A stretch of 38,644 bases of DNA from Candidatus Methanophagales archaeon (GCA_014859735.1 JACUTR010000005.1:1-38644), one strand, 5' to 3'. Shown: positions 24,772 through 33,297, counted from the first letter of the stretch. Numbers and translations: made by a program. The notes: generated by a model not told the origin, from the sequence alone.

Positions 24772-26973
24772 TTATTTCTCTTTTGGTAGGGTAAAGAAGA
24801 ATTTTGATCCTTTTCCAGGTTCACTGGTCGCCCAAACTCTCCCCCCATGCAACCTTACATACTCCTTGACTATGGATAAACCCAGCCCAAACCCTCCAGA
24901 CTTCCTGGTCATAGAGGTATCAGCCATGTAGAATCGCTCGAAGATCTTTGGCAGATGTTCCGCTGGAATGCCGGGCCCCGAATCGGCGACGCACCCACGG
25001 ATATCTTCTCCTCTCTCCTCAACCATGATGTCTATTCTTCCCCCTTCCGGCGTGTATCGGATTGCATTTGAGATCAGGTTGGTAAAAATAGCAAGGAGCT
25101 TCTGCTCATCCGCCTGAATTGTCAGCTCAGGGATGAGCGTGGAGAGTATCTGGTTCTTCGCCTCCGCTGCTGGTTTAAGCTTCTTCACCACTTTCTGCAC
25201 AACTTCTGGGATGGATAACTCTTCGAAGGTCAACTGTACCTTCTTCCCGTCAATGCGCGCGAGCTCCAACATCCGATTAATCATCTCCTCAAGATCCCGT
25301 GCACACTTCTCTATATTACAGATATATCTTCTCTCCTTATCAGGGAGTTTAGGCTCCAGCAGACTGGCATAGCCAATAATTGGCGCGAGCGGGGACCGCA
25401 TCTCATGATACGCCACGCTCAGGAAATCCAGCTTCATTTTGTCCAGCTCCGCAAGTCTTTTACACGTCTCCCGCAGCTCCTCCTCCATTCGCTTTCGCTC
25501 ACTGATATCCCGAAATATCGTTAATTTCGAGAGCGTGCCATTAATATTCTTCAGGGGCGTCTCAATGAGGTCATACGTCTTGTTCTTCCTCCGTGAGTGC
25601 CACTCCCACCTCACGGTCTTTCTGTTCATGACCTCTGTATTCTTGCAGAGAGGGCAGGGTTCTTCCCTACCATGAAACACCTCATAGCAAATATTGCCGA
25701 CCCGGTCTCCAAACTCATCAATCAAGACCTTGTTCATGAACTCCACGTTATAGTCCTTTGAGACAATGTACACGCCGTCAGGCATGCTCTCAAAGATTAA
25801 ATTCAGGTTATCCCGCTCCTCTTTTATCTTCCGCTCCAGTTCCACCTCTTTGGTGATATCCCTGCTCACGCGCACAGTCCCTAACGGCATGCCGTTTTTG
25901 TTCTTTAACAATGCCGCAGACACGCTGATGTGTACCGGTCTTTTATCCTTTCGTAACACGATTGTCCGATAATTTTTGAGCTCTCCCTCCTTCAGCACAC
26001 GCTCCATTATTCGCTCCGCTTCGTCAGGGTCAGGAAAAAACATTTTGTTGCTTCTTCCTATCACCTCATCCGCGGTATAACCCATGTAGGCTTCAGCCCC
26101 TTTGTTCCAGGATCGCACGATTCCCTCCATGTCCACAACAACAATCGCATCCGCAGAACTCTTGATAATATCATCCAGATAATCTCTTGTTTCCCTTAGT
26201 TGCTCCTCAGCACTCCTAACCATCTCCTCCATTCGCTTTTGCTCGGTGATGTCTCTCATGTCGCCAATTACTTGAACCACGTTACCCTTTTCATCGAACA
26301 CCGGAACATATTCCACATCCAAATACATCATTGTGCCATCAGCAAGAACAAAGGACCCCATCTTGCGTACCCCTTTACCATTCTCAAAGACAGAAGGAAC
26401 TGGACAATCACTACAAATCTTCTCTTTCCCCCAGAACCCCTTATAGCACGTTTTACCTATAACCTCTTTCCTTTCTATGAGTTGGCTTGGAGGAATTCGA
26501 CGATAACGACGGGGAATACCATCTTCCATTTCTATACCAGCCCTGAGTTGGGGCTTGCTCAACTCTAACACTTTAAAATCACGGTCAATAATGAAGATTA
26601 TTTCACTGATGGTGCTGAGTATTTTCTGGAACTTATCTCTTTCTCTTACTATCTCCGCTTCCACTTGTGCCCTCTTCTCGCTTACAAGCCCGATAATATA
26701 CGCCACGACGATAAGAATAGTACTTCGTTCAAAGACATCAACCGAAAGATGGGTCAGAGAATAATGAGTTACAAGAATATAGACGCCGCTGAGAAACAAA
26801 GCGACGTAAATAGCCTTCTTACGATACCACACGCCAGCTAAAATGATCGGGATATAGAAGAGATGGGGATAAACCCTCGTTTCACCCCTGAAGACACCAA
26901 GATAAAAAGTGAGGAGTGCACATGCTCCGGCGAAAGAGAATACGAGTAATCCTTTTACAGTAAGCTTCTCCAT
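24772..26973 (-). CDS. membrane-bound multi-PAS sensor histidine kinase
   Basis: About 733 residues. The N-terminus has four or so hydrophobic helices, with no large extracellular loop. Three PAS/PAC segments follow (about 115-245, 250-370, 375-495). The HisKA box is FLSVAYHEMRSPLAPIIGYA with phospho-His near 523. The HATPase domain has FTNLISNAIRYTP (N box), VADSGPGIP (G1) and GGFGLGLSIVKEY (G2). PAS 1 and PAS 3 carry CYKGFWGKEKICSDC and CYEVFHGREEPCPLC, a shared cysteine pattern that may bind metal or sense redox. ATG 26973 follows gagggga; GTG 26985 is the alternative. It is divergent from the membrane gene at 27211. Confidence 0.93.
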   Translation of the reverse strand: MEKLTVKGLLVFSFAGACALLTFYLGVFRGETRVYPHLFYIPIILAGVWYRKKAIYVALFLSGVYILVTHYSLTHLSVDVFERSTILIVVAYIIGLVSEKRAQVEAEIVRERDKFQKILSTISEIIFIIDRDFKVLELSKPQLRAGIEMEDGIPRRYRRIPPSQLIERKEVIGKTCYKGFWGKEKICSDCPVPSVFENGKGVRKMGSFVLADGTMMYLDVEYVPVFDEKGNVVQVIGDMRDITEQKRMEEMVRSAEEQLRETRDYLDDIIKSSADAIVVVDMEGIVRSWNKGAEAYMGYTADEVIGRSNKMFFPDPDEAERIMERVLKEGELKNYRTIVLRKDKRPVHISVSAALLKNKNGMPLGTVRVSRDITKEVELERKIKEERDNLNLIFESMPDGVYIVSKDYNVEFMNKVLIDEFGDRVGNICYEVFHGREEPCPLCKNTEVMNRKTVRWEWHSRRKNKTYDLIETPLKNINGTLSKLTIFRDISERKRMEEELRETCKRLAELDKMKLDFLSVAYHEMRSPLAPIIGYASLLEPKLPDKERRYICNIEKCARDLEEMINRMLELARIDGKKVQLTFEELSIPEVVQKVVKKLKPAAEAKNQILSTLIPELTIQADEQKLLAIFTNLISNAIRYTPEGGRIDIMVEERGEDIRGCVADSGPGIPAEHLPKIFERFYMADTSMTRKSGGFGLGLSIVKEYVRLHGGRVWATSEPGKGSKFFFTLPKEK

Positions 26974-27120
26974 TATTCCCCTCACTCTATCACTCTTTAT
27001 TTATTTTTGTTTTTGTACATTTATTTGTAAAGCCTTCCTTTTTTATAAAAGATAATTATGAACAAGAGCGATACGGGATGGTGGATAACACTTATAAAGT
27101 AAAAGTAACAATGGTAAAAA

Positions 27121-27140
27121 ATCGAAATATATTTATATAC
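27121..27140 (+). promoter_or_regulatory. 20-bp promoter box, identical to 37354-37373
   Basis: The sequence atcgaaatatatttatatac occurs here, 71 bases before the 27211 gene, and identically 55 bases before its paralog at 37428. It combines a BRE-like atcgaaa and a TATA core. A partial match lies on the minus strand at 30954-30968. Confidence 0.7.
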
Positions 27141-27210
27141 GGTTATCCTACTATGTCGTGTATAACGTAGGAGATAATAAATAGTGGAGAGGTAGGAGTT
27201 TTCAGATAAA

Positions 27211-28155
27211 ATGGGCATAAAAGAACCCTTCGAGGAGGTGATAATGGATTGGCGAACCGTGGTGGTGGTAGCACTTGCGGCGGTTTTATGGCGAACATTC
27301 ATAAGCCTCGACCACGAGATTGCTCTTTGGGAGAGTATCTGCTCAGGTATTGCGCTTATCATACTCGGCTGGTCTCTCTTCGGTTACATCTATTCTCTCT
27401 CCCGGAAAGAGACGAGCTGGTTAATCTCGAATAAGATGGCTCAGGGGATTGCGGTTAGCCTCACCGCCCTAAATGTTTACGTTCTTATTTACTATGGAAT
27501 GAGATGGTACAGAGTACTTCGTACAGAAGTATATCTGCCCTATGATTTTCTCTTGAGGGATGCGAGATATATTCTGTTAGTGATGGCTTATTGTGGAATA
27601 ATCTTTGCGATGAGGTATCTAAAGAAGATGCACGATAATTACCTGTTGGTAACCGAGAAGATGCCGGAGATGCGAAAACCGGCCGTGCCAGAAGCAATAT
27701 TCAAAATAATAACCGATGAACGAACCGCAATAGTGATCATAGCACTCGCATTTTTTTGGCGGTCATTCATAAGCCTTGACCGAGAGATACTTCTCTGGGA
27801 GAGTATGTGCTCAGGTGTTGCTCTTTTCATATTGGGCTGGATCCTCTTCGGTTACATAAGTTCACTCTCAGTGAGAACAATCAGACCAAGCGTTGCAAAG
27901 ATTTATCAGGGTATTTGCATTGCTCTATTCAGCATAAACATGTATGTTGTTGTTTACTATGCGATGAAGTGGTATGAATTAGCCTTTGCGGGTGCAGGAG
28001 ATCTGGTGCCGCTGGATTTCGTCTTCAGGGACATACAATTTTTCATGCTCGTGATATTTTACTGCTCGGTATTAGTCATGTCAAAGTGGCTGGAAAAGGC
28101 ATCTGAGGAGTGTGAATATTTGATTAAAAAAGGAGAAGAAATGTATAAGGAGTAA
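27211..28155 (+). CDS. repeat-built multi-span membrane protein, two modules
   Basis: A 314-residue protein made of two homologous modules of about 150 residues. Each has about four helices and the motif order W-R-[TS]-F-I-S-L-D, LWES-CSG, LGW-LFGYI-SLS, NxYVxxYYxMxWY, [LV]xxDF-FRD, then FYC. The repeated polar signature (FISLDHEIALWESICSG; FISLDREILLWESMCSG) next to helix ends suggests a binding or packing site. It has no signal peptide and no soluble domain. Paralogs lie at 28283 and 37428. The start ATG follows gtaggag. It is located beside the divergent histidine kinase. I do not recognise the family, so transport or sensing are only guesses. Confidence 0.8.
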   Translation: MGIKEPFEEVIMDWRTVVVVALAAVLWRTFISLDHEIALWESICSGIALIILGWSLFGYIYSLSRKETSWLISNKMAQGIAVSLTALNVYVLIYYGMRWYRVLRTEVYLPYDFLLRDARYILLVMAYCGIIFAMRYLKKMHDNYLLVTEKMPEMRKPAVPEAIFKIITDERTAIVIIALAFFWRSFISLDREILLWESMCSGVALFILGWILFGYISSLSVRTIRPSVAKIYQGICIALFSINMYVVVYYAMKWYELAFAGAGDLVPLDFVFRDIQFFMLVIFYCSVLVMSKWLEKASEECEYLIKKGEEMYKE

Positions 28156-28183
28156 TATCTTGACCCGATCGTATTTAAAATTT

Positions 28184-28272
28184 ACCGCAGAGAACGCTGA
28201 ATTAGAGGTTTAGTTTACTAGCGGTTAGCTCGTTAGCTAAACCTCTAAGCCTACAACCGTGAACTCTGCGGT
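28184..28272. repeat. nested inverted repeat between paralogous membrane genes
   Basis: Outer arms ACCGCAGAG (28184-28192) and CTCTGCGGT (28264-28272) enclose inner arms TTAGAGGTTTAG (28202-28213) and CTAAACCTCTAA (28237-28248), the latter a perfect 12-pair match with a 23-base loop. It fills the gap between the two genes and may be a leader hairpin or a small mobile element. Confidence 0.7.
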
Positions 28273-28282
28273 TAATCTGACA

Positions 28283-30613
28283 ATGGCAAGGAGAGATTTT
28301 ATATTCAGGTTAATAACCGACGAAAGGGTATTAGTAGTAATAGTGAGTATAGCGTTCTTATGGCGAGCGTTCGTAAGTTCTGATGGAGAAATAACCTTAT
28401 GGGAAAGTGTGTGTTCTGGTGTAAGTCTTTTTATAATTGGCTGGGTCCTCTTTGGATATCTATACTCCATGAGCGCGAAACCGACGGACTGGCCGGTTTC
28501 GAATAAGATCTATCATGGTATTGCCGTTAGCCTTCTCGTGCTGAACATTTATGTTATGATTTACTATGGAATGAGATGGGTTGGATTACTGCATGTAGAA
28601 GTTTCTGTGCCACGGGATTTCATTTACCGGGATTTGAGATACGTGCTCTTCGTGATCTTTTATTGCGTAGCAATTGGCTCGGCGCGATATCTAAGGGGCG
28701 TGCATGAGAATTACCGACTGTTGATTAAAGAGAGACCGAAGAAACGTGCGAAGAGCATAAAAGAAGCTATATTCAGGGTGGCGACGCATGAACGAACATT
28801 GGTGGTGGTAATAGCGGCGGCGATTTTATGGCGGATGGTCATAAGCGGTGACAACGATATCACCTTCTGGGAAAGCACGCTCTCAGGTATCTCGCTTATC
28901 GTATGGGGGTGGTCCATCTTCGGATACTTCTGCGCGTTGTCCGTAAAAGTGAAACGCAAGCCAGATTTGACAAGAGCAATCCAGGGAACAGCCCTCGGAC
29001 TTTGCGCTATAAACATTTACGCTGTTCTTTATTACGGGCTGAGGTGGTATGGACTGATAGGCAGACTCATGGGAGAAGTGGAGGAGACGTGCGTGCCGCA
29101 GCCGCTGGATATCGTCTTCAGGAATGTGAGATATCTCATGTTAGTGCTTTTTTATTGCACAATAGTGCTAGTAGCGAAGCAGTTAGTAAAGGCATACGAG
29201 GATTATACCGTACCAGCCCGAAAGATAAAGGAGAGGGAAGTTGCACGGTTTAAAGGTAATAAAAAGAATGGGAGGATAAAGATATCAGGCTCCTTTGAAA
29301 TAACAACCTTTCAGAAATGGTGCAGAATAGGGCTCATCTTCAGGTTCAGTGAAAGTATTAAGTGGTACGAATATGAGCCCTCTCTTGGTTCTCAATTCAA
29401 CAAGTACCGGTTATCAATCGCCGATCGCCTGGGAAATTGCTTGTTCTTCGAGGATAGATCATTTATGGATTTTATTTCACTTTTCAAGACAACCTGTACC
29501 GGTCGGCTATGGTTGGGAAGATACACTGCAACCCACAAGGGCAACGTGGCAATATTAGAGTTCATACCGCCGTCGCCTGGAAGATATGAACTTGATTTTG
29601 ATCTGGCTGCGGATGAGGTCTTTTCGGAACCCGGGCATAAGAGAATGACTTCTTTTCAGGAACTGACTCTGTATGTGAGGGAGGGGGTAGAACCCATGGA
29701 GGGCCCGGCATATCCGCATAAGCGAGTTGATTTGATGAAAGTTCGAGATATCATGACACGTCCAGTCATCGCTGAAGATGGAGCGGCTCTGGTCACCAAG
29801 ATAGCGGAGGATATGGCAGAACTGGGCATCGGCAGTGTAGTTATAACCTCGGAAGGGAAACCCGCGGGAATTATTACTGAGCGCGACCTGGCATTAAAAG
29901 TTCTATTAAAGAATAAAAGGGCAAGCGAGGTAAAAGCAAAAGAGATAATGTCTTTCCCTTTGATTACCACCGGGCCTGAAACGTCAGTTGAAGAAGCATG
30001 TGAGCTCGTAGCAGAGAAGGGCGTGAAAAGGCTGCCGGTGGTTGAAAACGATGTACTCATCGGTATTGTAAGTATCAGAAACATATTGACAAAGAAGCCG
30101 AGGTATGTAAAAAGATTTTATCCCGAAGTGCGTGTTTTAGCAAGTAGATGTAAACAGGCAGTCCGTTTGGTAGTCCCCTATTTTTTATTTAGAACAGAGA
30201 AAAGAAGTGAAATAGGGGAGCTGAAAGTTAGAGAGATAATGACGCGTCCAGTCATCGCTGAAGATGAAGAGACGTTGGTCACCACGATAGCGAAAGATAT
30301 GAACGAGTTGGGGATAGGGAGTATAGTTATAACAAGAAAAGGTAAGCCATCAGGAATTATTACTGAGCGCGACCTGGCATTAAAAGTTCTATTGAAGGAT
30401 AGGAAGGCAAGCGAGGTGAACGCAAAAGAGATAATGGCATTCCCTCTGGTAACCATCGAGCCAGAAGCATCAGTAGACGAGGTGTGCAAGCTCGCAGTGA
30501 AGAAGCGCATAAAGAGACTGCCAGTGGTTGAAAATGGGTCGCTCGTGGGCATTGTTAGTATTCGAGACCTGTTGAGATGGAAGCCGGAGTATGTACGGGA
30601 ATTCTATTTCTAA
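28283..30613 (+). CDS. membrane-module protein fused to a beta-rich domain and four CBS motifs
   Basis: About 776 residues. Residues 1-320 are two modules of the same membrane family (WRAFVSSDGEITLWESVCSG; WRMVISGDNDITFWESTLSG). Residues 330-475 form a soluble, strand-rich domain I do not recognise. Two CBS pairs follow (about 485-605 and 650-775), each starting VRDIMTRPVIAED or VREIMTRPVIAED. CBS pairs usually bind adenosine nucleotides and gate transporters or enzymes, so the fusion suggests energy-state control of the membrane part. ATG 28283 is preferred over GTG 28259, which falls within an inverted repeat; no clear Shine-Dalgarno site is seen. It ends tail-to-tail with the gene at 30610. 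Confidence 0.82.
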   Translation: MARRDFIFRLITDERVLVVIVSIAFLWRAFVSSDGEITLWESVCSGVSLFIIGWVLFGYLYSMSAKPTDWPVSNKIYHGIAVSLLVLNIYVMIYYGMRWVGLLHVEVSVPRDFIYRDLRYVLFVIFYCVAIGSARYLRGVHENYRLLIKERPKKRAKSIKEAIFRVATHERTLVVVIAAAILWRMVISGDNDITFWESTLSGISLIVWGWSIFGYFCALSVKVKRKPDLTRAIQGTALGLCAINIYAVLYYGLRWYGLIGRLMGEVEETCVPQPLDIVFRNVRYLMLVLFYCTIVLVAKQLVKAYEDYTVPARKIKEREVARFKGNKKNGRIKISGSFEITTFQKWCRIGLIFRFSESIKWYEYEPSLGSQFNKYRLSIADRLGNCLFFEDRSFMDFISLFKTTCTGRLWLGRYTATHKGNVAILEFIPPSPGRYELDFDLAADEVFSEPGHKRMTSFQELTLYVREGVEPMEGPAYPHKRVDLMKVRDIMTRPVIAEDGAALVTKIAEDMAELGIGSVVITSEGKPAGIITERDLALKVLLKNKRASEVKAKEIMSFPLITTGPETSVEEACELVAEKGVKRLPVVENDVLIGIVSIRNILTKKPRYVKRFYPEVRVLASRCKQAVRLVVPYFLFRTEKRSEIGELKVREIMTRPVIAEDEETLVTTIAKDMNELGIGSIVITRKGKPSGIITERDLALKVLLKDRKASEVNAKEIMAFPLVTIEPEASVDEVCKLAVKKRIKRLPVVENGSLVGIVSIRDLLRWKPEYVREFYF

Positions 30614-30855
30614 ATGTACCCCATGCTGTAAAGCAGCGACAATATATATGCCACCACGGAGCAGGCAAGGAAGAGAAGCGCCAGGAAAAGACCGACGTAA
30701 AACCCTACACGCTCCACCTCGACTCCAGGGCAATGCGCCTTTATTGATTCCACTGACCGTGGGTCATAAGGAGGATTCAAAGTCAGCATGAGTCTCATTG
30801 TCTCCGCTGGACATTTAATAAAGCATTTCAGCGCACTGATGAACTTACTTCCCAT
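30610..30855 (-). CDS. 81-aa small membrane protein (relative of the 23099 gene)
   Basis: 81 residues, the same length and layout as the protein at 23099: MG start, CFIKCP against CFGKNP, a polar proline-rich middle with several cysteines, and one or two C-terminal helices ending LYSMGYI against MTYGLLWI. The resemblance is moderate. An aaggaga site lies 12 bases before ATG 30855. A promoter-like box on the same strand is at 30954-30968. It overlaps the convergent CBS gene by four bases. Function unknown, possibly an antiporter accessory protein. Confidence 0.6.
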   Translation of the reverse strand: MGSKFISALKCFIKCPAETMRLMLTLNPPYDPRSVESIKAHCPGVEVERVGFYVGLFLALLFLACSVVAYILSLLYSMGYI

Positions 30856-30953
30856 TCCCTTGCATCTCCTTTATCCCTTTTAATTTTAATGGCACCATCT
30901 TCATCTTCTCTTCTTATTTCAAACAGTGTTGCATTATGTTACCTATGACAAGT

Positions 30954-30968
30954 TATAAATATTTCGAT
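30954..30968 (-). promoter_or_regulatory. promoter box on minus strand, partial match to the 20-bp box
   Basis: On the reverse strand it reads atcgaaatatttata, matching the first and central parts of the 27121/37354 box with a two-base gap. It is about 100 bases before the 81-aa gene start at 30855. Confidence 0.45.
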
Positions 30969-31098
30969 ATTTATTTGTCTCTTGTGTCTCACAATTTACA
31001 GGGAGGAAAAAGGCGGAAAGGTACTTGATATTTTAGTAAAGCTTTTCTCTTTAATTTAAAGTTCTCATGAACAAAAAGCGATAGGGGAAGGTGATAAT

Positions 31099-31350
31099 AT
31101 GGCTGATGAAGAGCGAGAGGAAGAGTCAAAGGAGAAGAAGATTATCGAACTTGTAGCTTCTGTTCAGCGAGCAGGGAATGAAAGGGGAAAGCGAATTTAT
31201 TTCGATAGTAAAAGCATAGAAGAGATAAGGGAAAAATGCGGCGATGACTTCTTCTTATTTACCGAAAGGACTTTACTTGCTTTTGTTGACCCTGCTGAGG
31301 AGAAGATCACTTTCACTTCGCTCAAGGGCATTCACAAGAAGTACCTTTAA
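31099..31350 (+). CDS. small conserved protein Y, copy 3 (83 aa, AbrB-like?)
   Basis: An intact 83-residue protein: acidic tail MADEEREEESKEKK, core LVASVQRAGNERGKRIYFDS, CGDDFFLFTERTLLAFVDP, EEKITFTSLKG, end KKYL. It differs from Y2 at about 13 positions. The core aligns with the N-domain of the 169-aa protein at 3504. The start ATG 31099 follows aggggaaggtga. The last 78 bases are shared, in opposite sense, with the intact X3. This is the only one of the three modules in which both genes are open. A role in gene control is possible if the AbrB-like reading is right. Confidence 0.72.
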   Translation: MADEEREEESKEKKIIELVASVQRAGNERGKRIYFDSKSIEEIREKCGDDFFLFTERTLLAFVDPAEEKITFTSLKGIHKKYL

Positions 31351-31443
31351 TTTCTCAGCCTGCTTCTGCGTTAGCTCCACGTCTACCCTGCCAAACGTGA
31401 TGATTACATTGCCGCCCACCAGTACCTGCACATCTATCTCCAT
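31273..31443 (-). CDS. small conserved protein X, copy 3 (56 aa), overlapping Y3
   Basis: An open 56-residue frame, MEIDVQVLVGG then VIITFGRVDVELT then QAEKLKVLLVNAL then RVNKSK. It matches X1 over its full length with about 14 differences. No stop or shift interrupts it. The start ATG 31443 has a weak purine-rich lead (gaggga) and a (AAGC)6 tract 14 bases upstream. The C-terminal 26 codons are coded opposite the end of Y3. Nothing suggests a membrane span. Family unrecognised; conservation against X1 is the main evidence that it is a gene. Confidence 0.62.
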   Translation of the reverse strand: MEIDVQVLVGGNVIITFGRVDVELTQKQAEKLKVLLVNALERSESDLLLSRVNKSK

Positions 31444-31456
31444 GATACTTTCCCTC

Positions 31457-31480
31457 GCTTGCTTGCTTGCTTGCTTGCTT
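31457..31480. repeat. tetranucleotide tandem repeat (GCTT)6
   Basis: Six perfect GCTT units (AAGC on the X3 strand) sit between the X3 start at 31443 and a TATA-like run (atatactaaa) at about 31491-31500. Changes in unit number would alter promoter-to-start spacing of X3. Confidence 0.85.
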
Positions 31481-31540
31481 ATTCTTATTTTTTAGTATAT
31501 ATTTAGGTTTCCCTTTTGTTTCTTTGGTCACGATTTCTTA

Positions 31541-31631
31541 TAAGCCCTTACTGAGCCTTTCAGGCTCGCGGGAACGCGGGCAGAGCCCGCGATTGCGGGG
31601 TCGTGGGGCGGAGCCCGTGATGGGGCCCACA
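31541..31631 (+). repeat. GC-rich palindromic repeat cluster
   Basis: A string of short hairpins: taagccctta, GAGCCTTTCAGGCTC, GCGGGCAGAGCCCGC and ggggcggagccc. They are the same modules as at 10484 and 38459. It lies in the 230-base gap between X3 and the 504-aa antiporter gene; nothing coding is seen there. Confidence 0.75.
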
Positions 31632-31673
31632 CAAAGAAAGGTTATGGGTGATTTCAATTGAAGAAAAAGCGTT

Positions 31674-33188
31674 TTAGAATACACTTCCTAACACAAGATG
31701 AAAAAGGTCCATTATGGGTTTAGGATACAGACCCAGGATGATTGATACAACAGCTAAAAGGAGAAGTGGAAGCCACATCAATACTGGAGGGTCTCTAATC
31801 TTATCGTTATTTGCGAATTCAGGCTTCAGGGGACCAAAGAATATCCTCTTTATTGACCAGAAGGTGTAAGCAATCGTTAATCCAACTGCGGTAATACCCA
31901 GAATTGCAATCGCCAGTGCAATAGAAGGACCATGTGTTCCAAATATGAAGATGCCGGTAAACATTATCCATTCCGCCGCGAAGGTGCTGAAAGGCGGAAG
32001 ACCTGAGAGCATCATAGCGCCCATTATCCAGAGCAGAGCGGTTATTGGCATCCGGGATACAAGTCCGCCCATCTCTCTCATATCCCTGACACCCGTTACA
32101 TAGACTAATATACCCGCGGTTGAGAAGAGAATTGCTTTACCCATGATGTGACTCAGAAAGAAGAAGAGCCCACCTTCAATACTCCAGATGGTGAGTGCTC
32201 CCAGCCCAAGGACAGAGTATGATATCTGGCTTATCGTTGAGCACGCAGCGAATCGTTTCACGTCATTTTGAGCCATAGCAAGAAGAGAGCCATAGACCAT
32301 GGTTATCAGAGCCATCGCCATGATAGGTATGCCAAAAACTTTGAAATCATTATAAAGTGGCAAGATGAGAACCCTGACCATCACATAAGCCGCGATATTC
32401 GCATAAACCGCAAGCAATCCAGCTATACATGTGGGATGCTCTGCGTGAACCCAGGGCATCCAAACGTGAAGAGGAAATATTGCCAGCTTGGTAAACAACC
32501 CAAGAAGCATACATAATATAACCCAGGTAACTGCTGGATTTCCCGAAAGAGCGCTTAACGAGGAGATTTCAAAGCTACCGGTAGTGGTATATGCTAACAG
32601 GATACCAATCAGGAAGACGGTCGCCCCGGCAATTCCCCAGAAAAGACACATCAGGGCTACTTTATAACGCTCTATAAAATCAGAATAGCCAAATTGAGCC
32701 ATGATGAAATAAAGGGGAATAATGGTCAAGAGTTCCATGAAAAAATACATCGCTATAAGGTTTGTAGAAAAGGAGATACCCATAAAACCTGTGGAAAAGA
32801 AGGGAAACAGAAAGAAGAACCTCGTGTAATACATAAGCCATGTCCGTTCATCCAGTTCTCCATGTATTATCTCTATTCTGTGTTCTACATAGTGTATAGA
32901 GTAAAATGCCAGGACTATACAACACAGATTCATTATCAATGCAACAGGTATACTCAAACCGTCGGCTAAAAGATTGAAATTTATCATCGGTCCAAATGGG
33001 TATTCCTCATAAATTCGTTCACCCTGATAAACTCTGATGCAAACCAAGCAAAGAAGAGCAGTCGTGTATAAGAGGGTAATACCTGCAATCCAGCCTGCTT
33101 TTCTACCTGTTTTGTATCTGGTTAAAAATATGAATACGGAGGCTATGACCGGCATTACGACTATTTGAAGAAGAATATGGGGTATCAT
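31674..33188 (-). CDS. antiporter-like membrane subunit, NuoM/FpoM-type
   Basis: A 504-residue polytopic protein: IAMYFFMELLTIIPLYF (TM5 Glu), LFTKLAIFPLHVWMP (TM7 Lys), HAEHPTCIAGLLAVYANIAA, DVKRFAACSTISQISYS. The TM8 position that is normally Lys is Asn (about residue 264), so one residue of the usual proton path is missing. HAE-PT in the loop is typical of NuoM. It is the last of three minus-strand genes, 109 bases after the NuoL-like gene. ATG 33188 follows gagggtgag. It resembles the Fpo/complex I M subunit but stands without the hydrophilic arm genes. Confidence 0.85.
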   Translation of the reverse strand: MIPHILLQIVVMPVIASVFIFLTRYKTGRKAGWIAGITLLYTTALLCLVCIRVYQGERIYEEYPFGPMINFNLLADGLSIPVALIMNLCCIVLAFYSIHYVEHRIEIIHGELDERTWLMYYTRFFFLFPFFSTGFMGISFSTNLIAMYFFMELLTIIPLYFIMAQFGYSDFIERYKVALMCLFWGIAGATVFLIGILLAYTTTGSFEISSLSALSGNPAVTWVILCMLLGLFTKLAIFPLHVWMPWVHAEHPTCIAGLLAVYANIAAYVMVRVLILPLYNDFKVFGIPIMAMALITMVYGSLLAMAQNDVKRFAACSTISQISYSVLGLGALTIWSIEGGLFFFLSHIMGKAILFSTAGILVYVTGVRDMREMGGLVSRMPITALLWIMGAMMLSGLPPFSTFAAEWIMFTGIFIFGTHGPSIALAIAILGITAVGLTIAYTFWSIKRIFFGPLKPEFANNDKIRDPPVLMWLPLLLLAVVSIILGLYPKPIMDLFHLVLGSVF

Positions 33189-33297
33189 TTTATCATCTCA
33201 CCCTCTTTTGTTTTGGCGCATCCGCCACATTCGGATTCCCGATCATTTTTTCGTGCTCATTTGCTGAAAGAAGAATGATATAAAGAAGTTTAAAGAC

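Noticed and set aside
33193-33246. 17-codon open frame in the gap before the 504-aa antiporter gene
   Set aside because: Very short, with no similarity and no repeat elsewhere in the window; more likely leader sequence.
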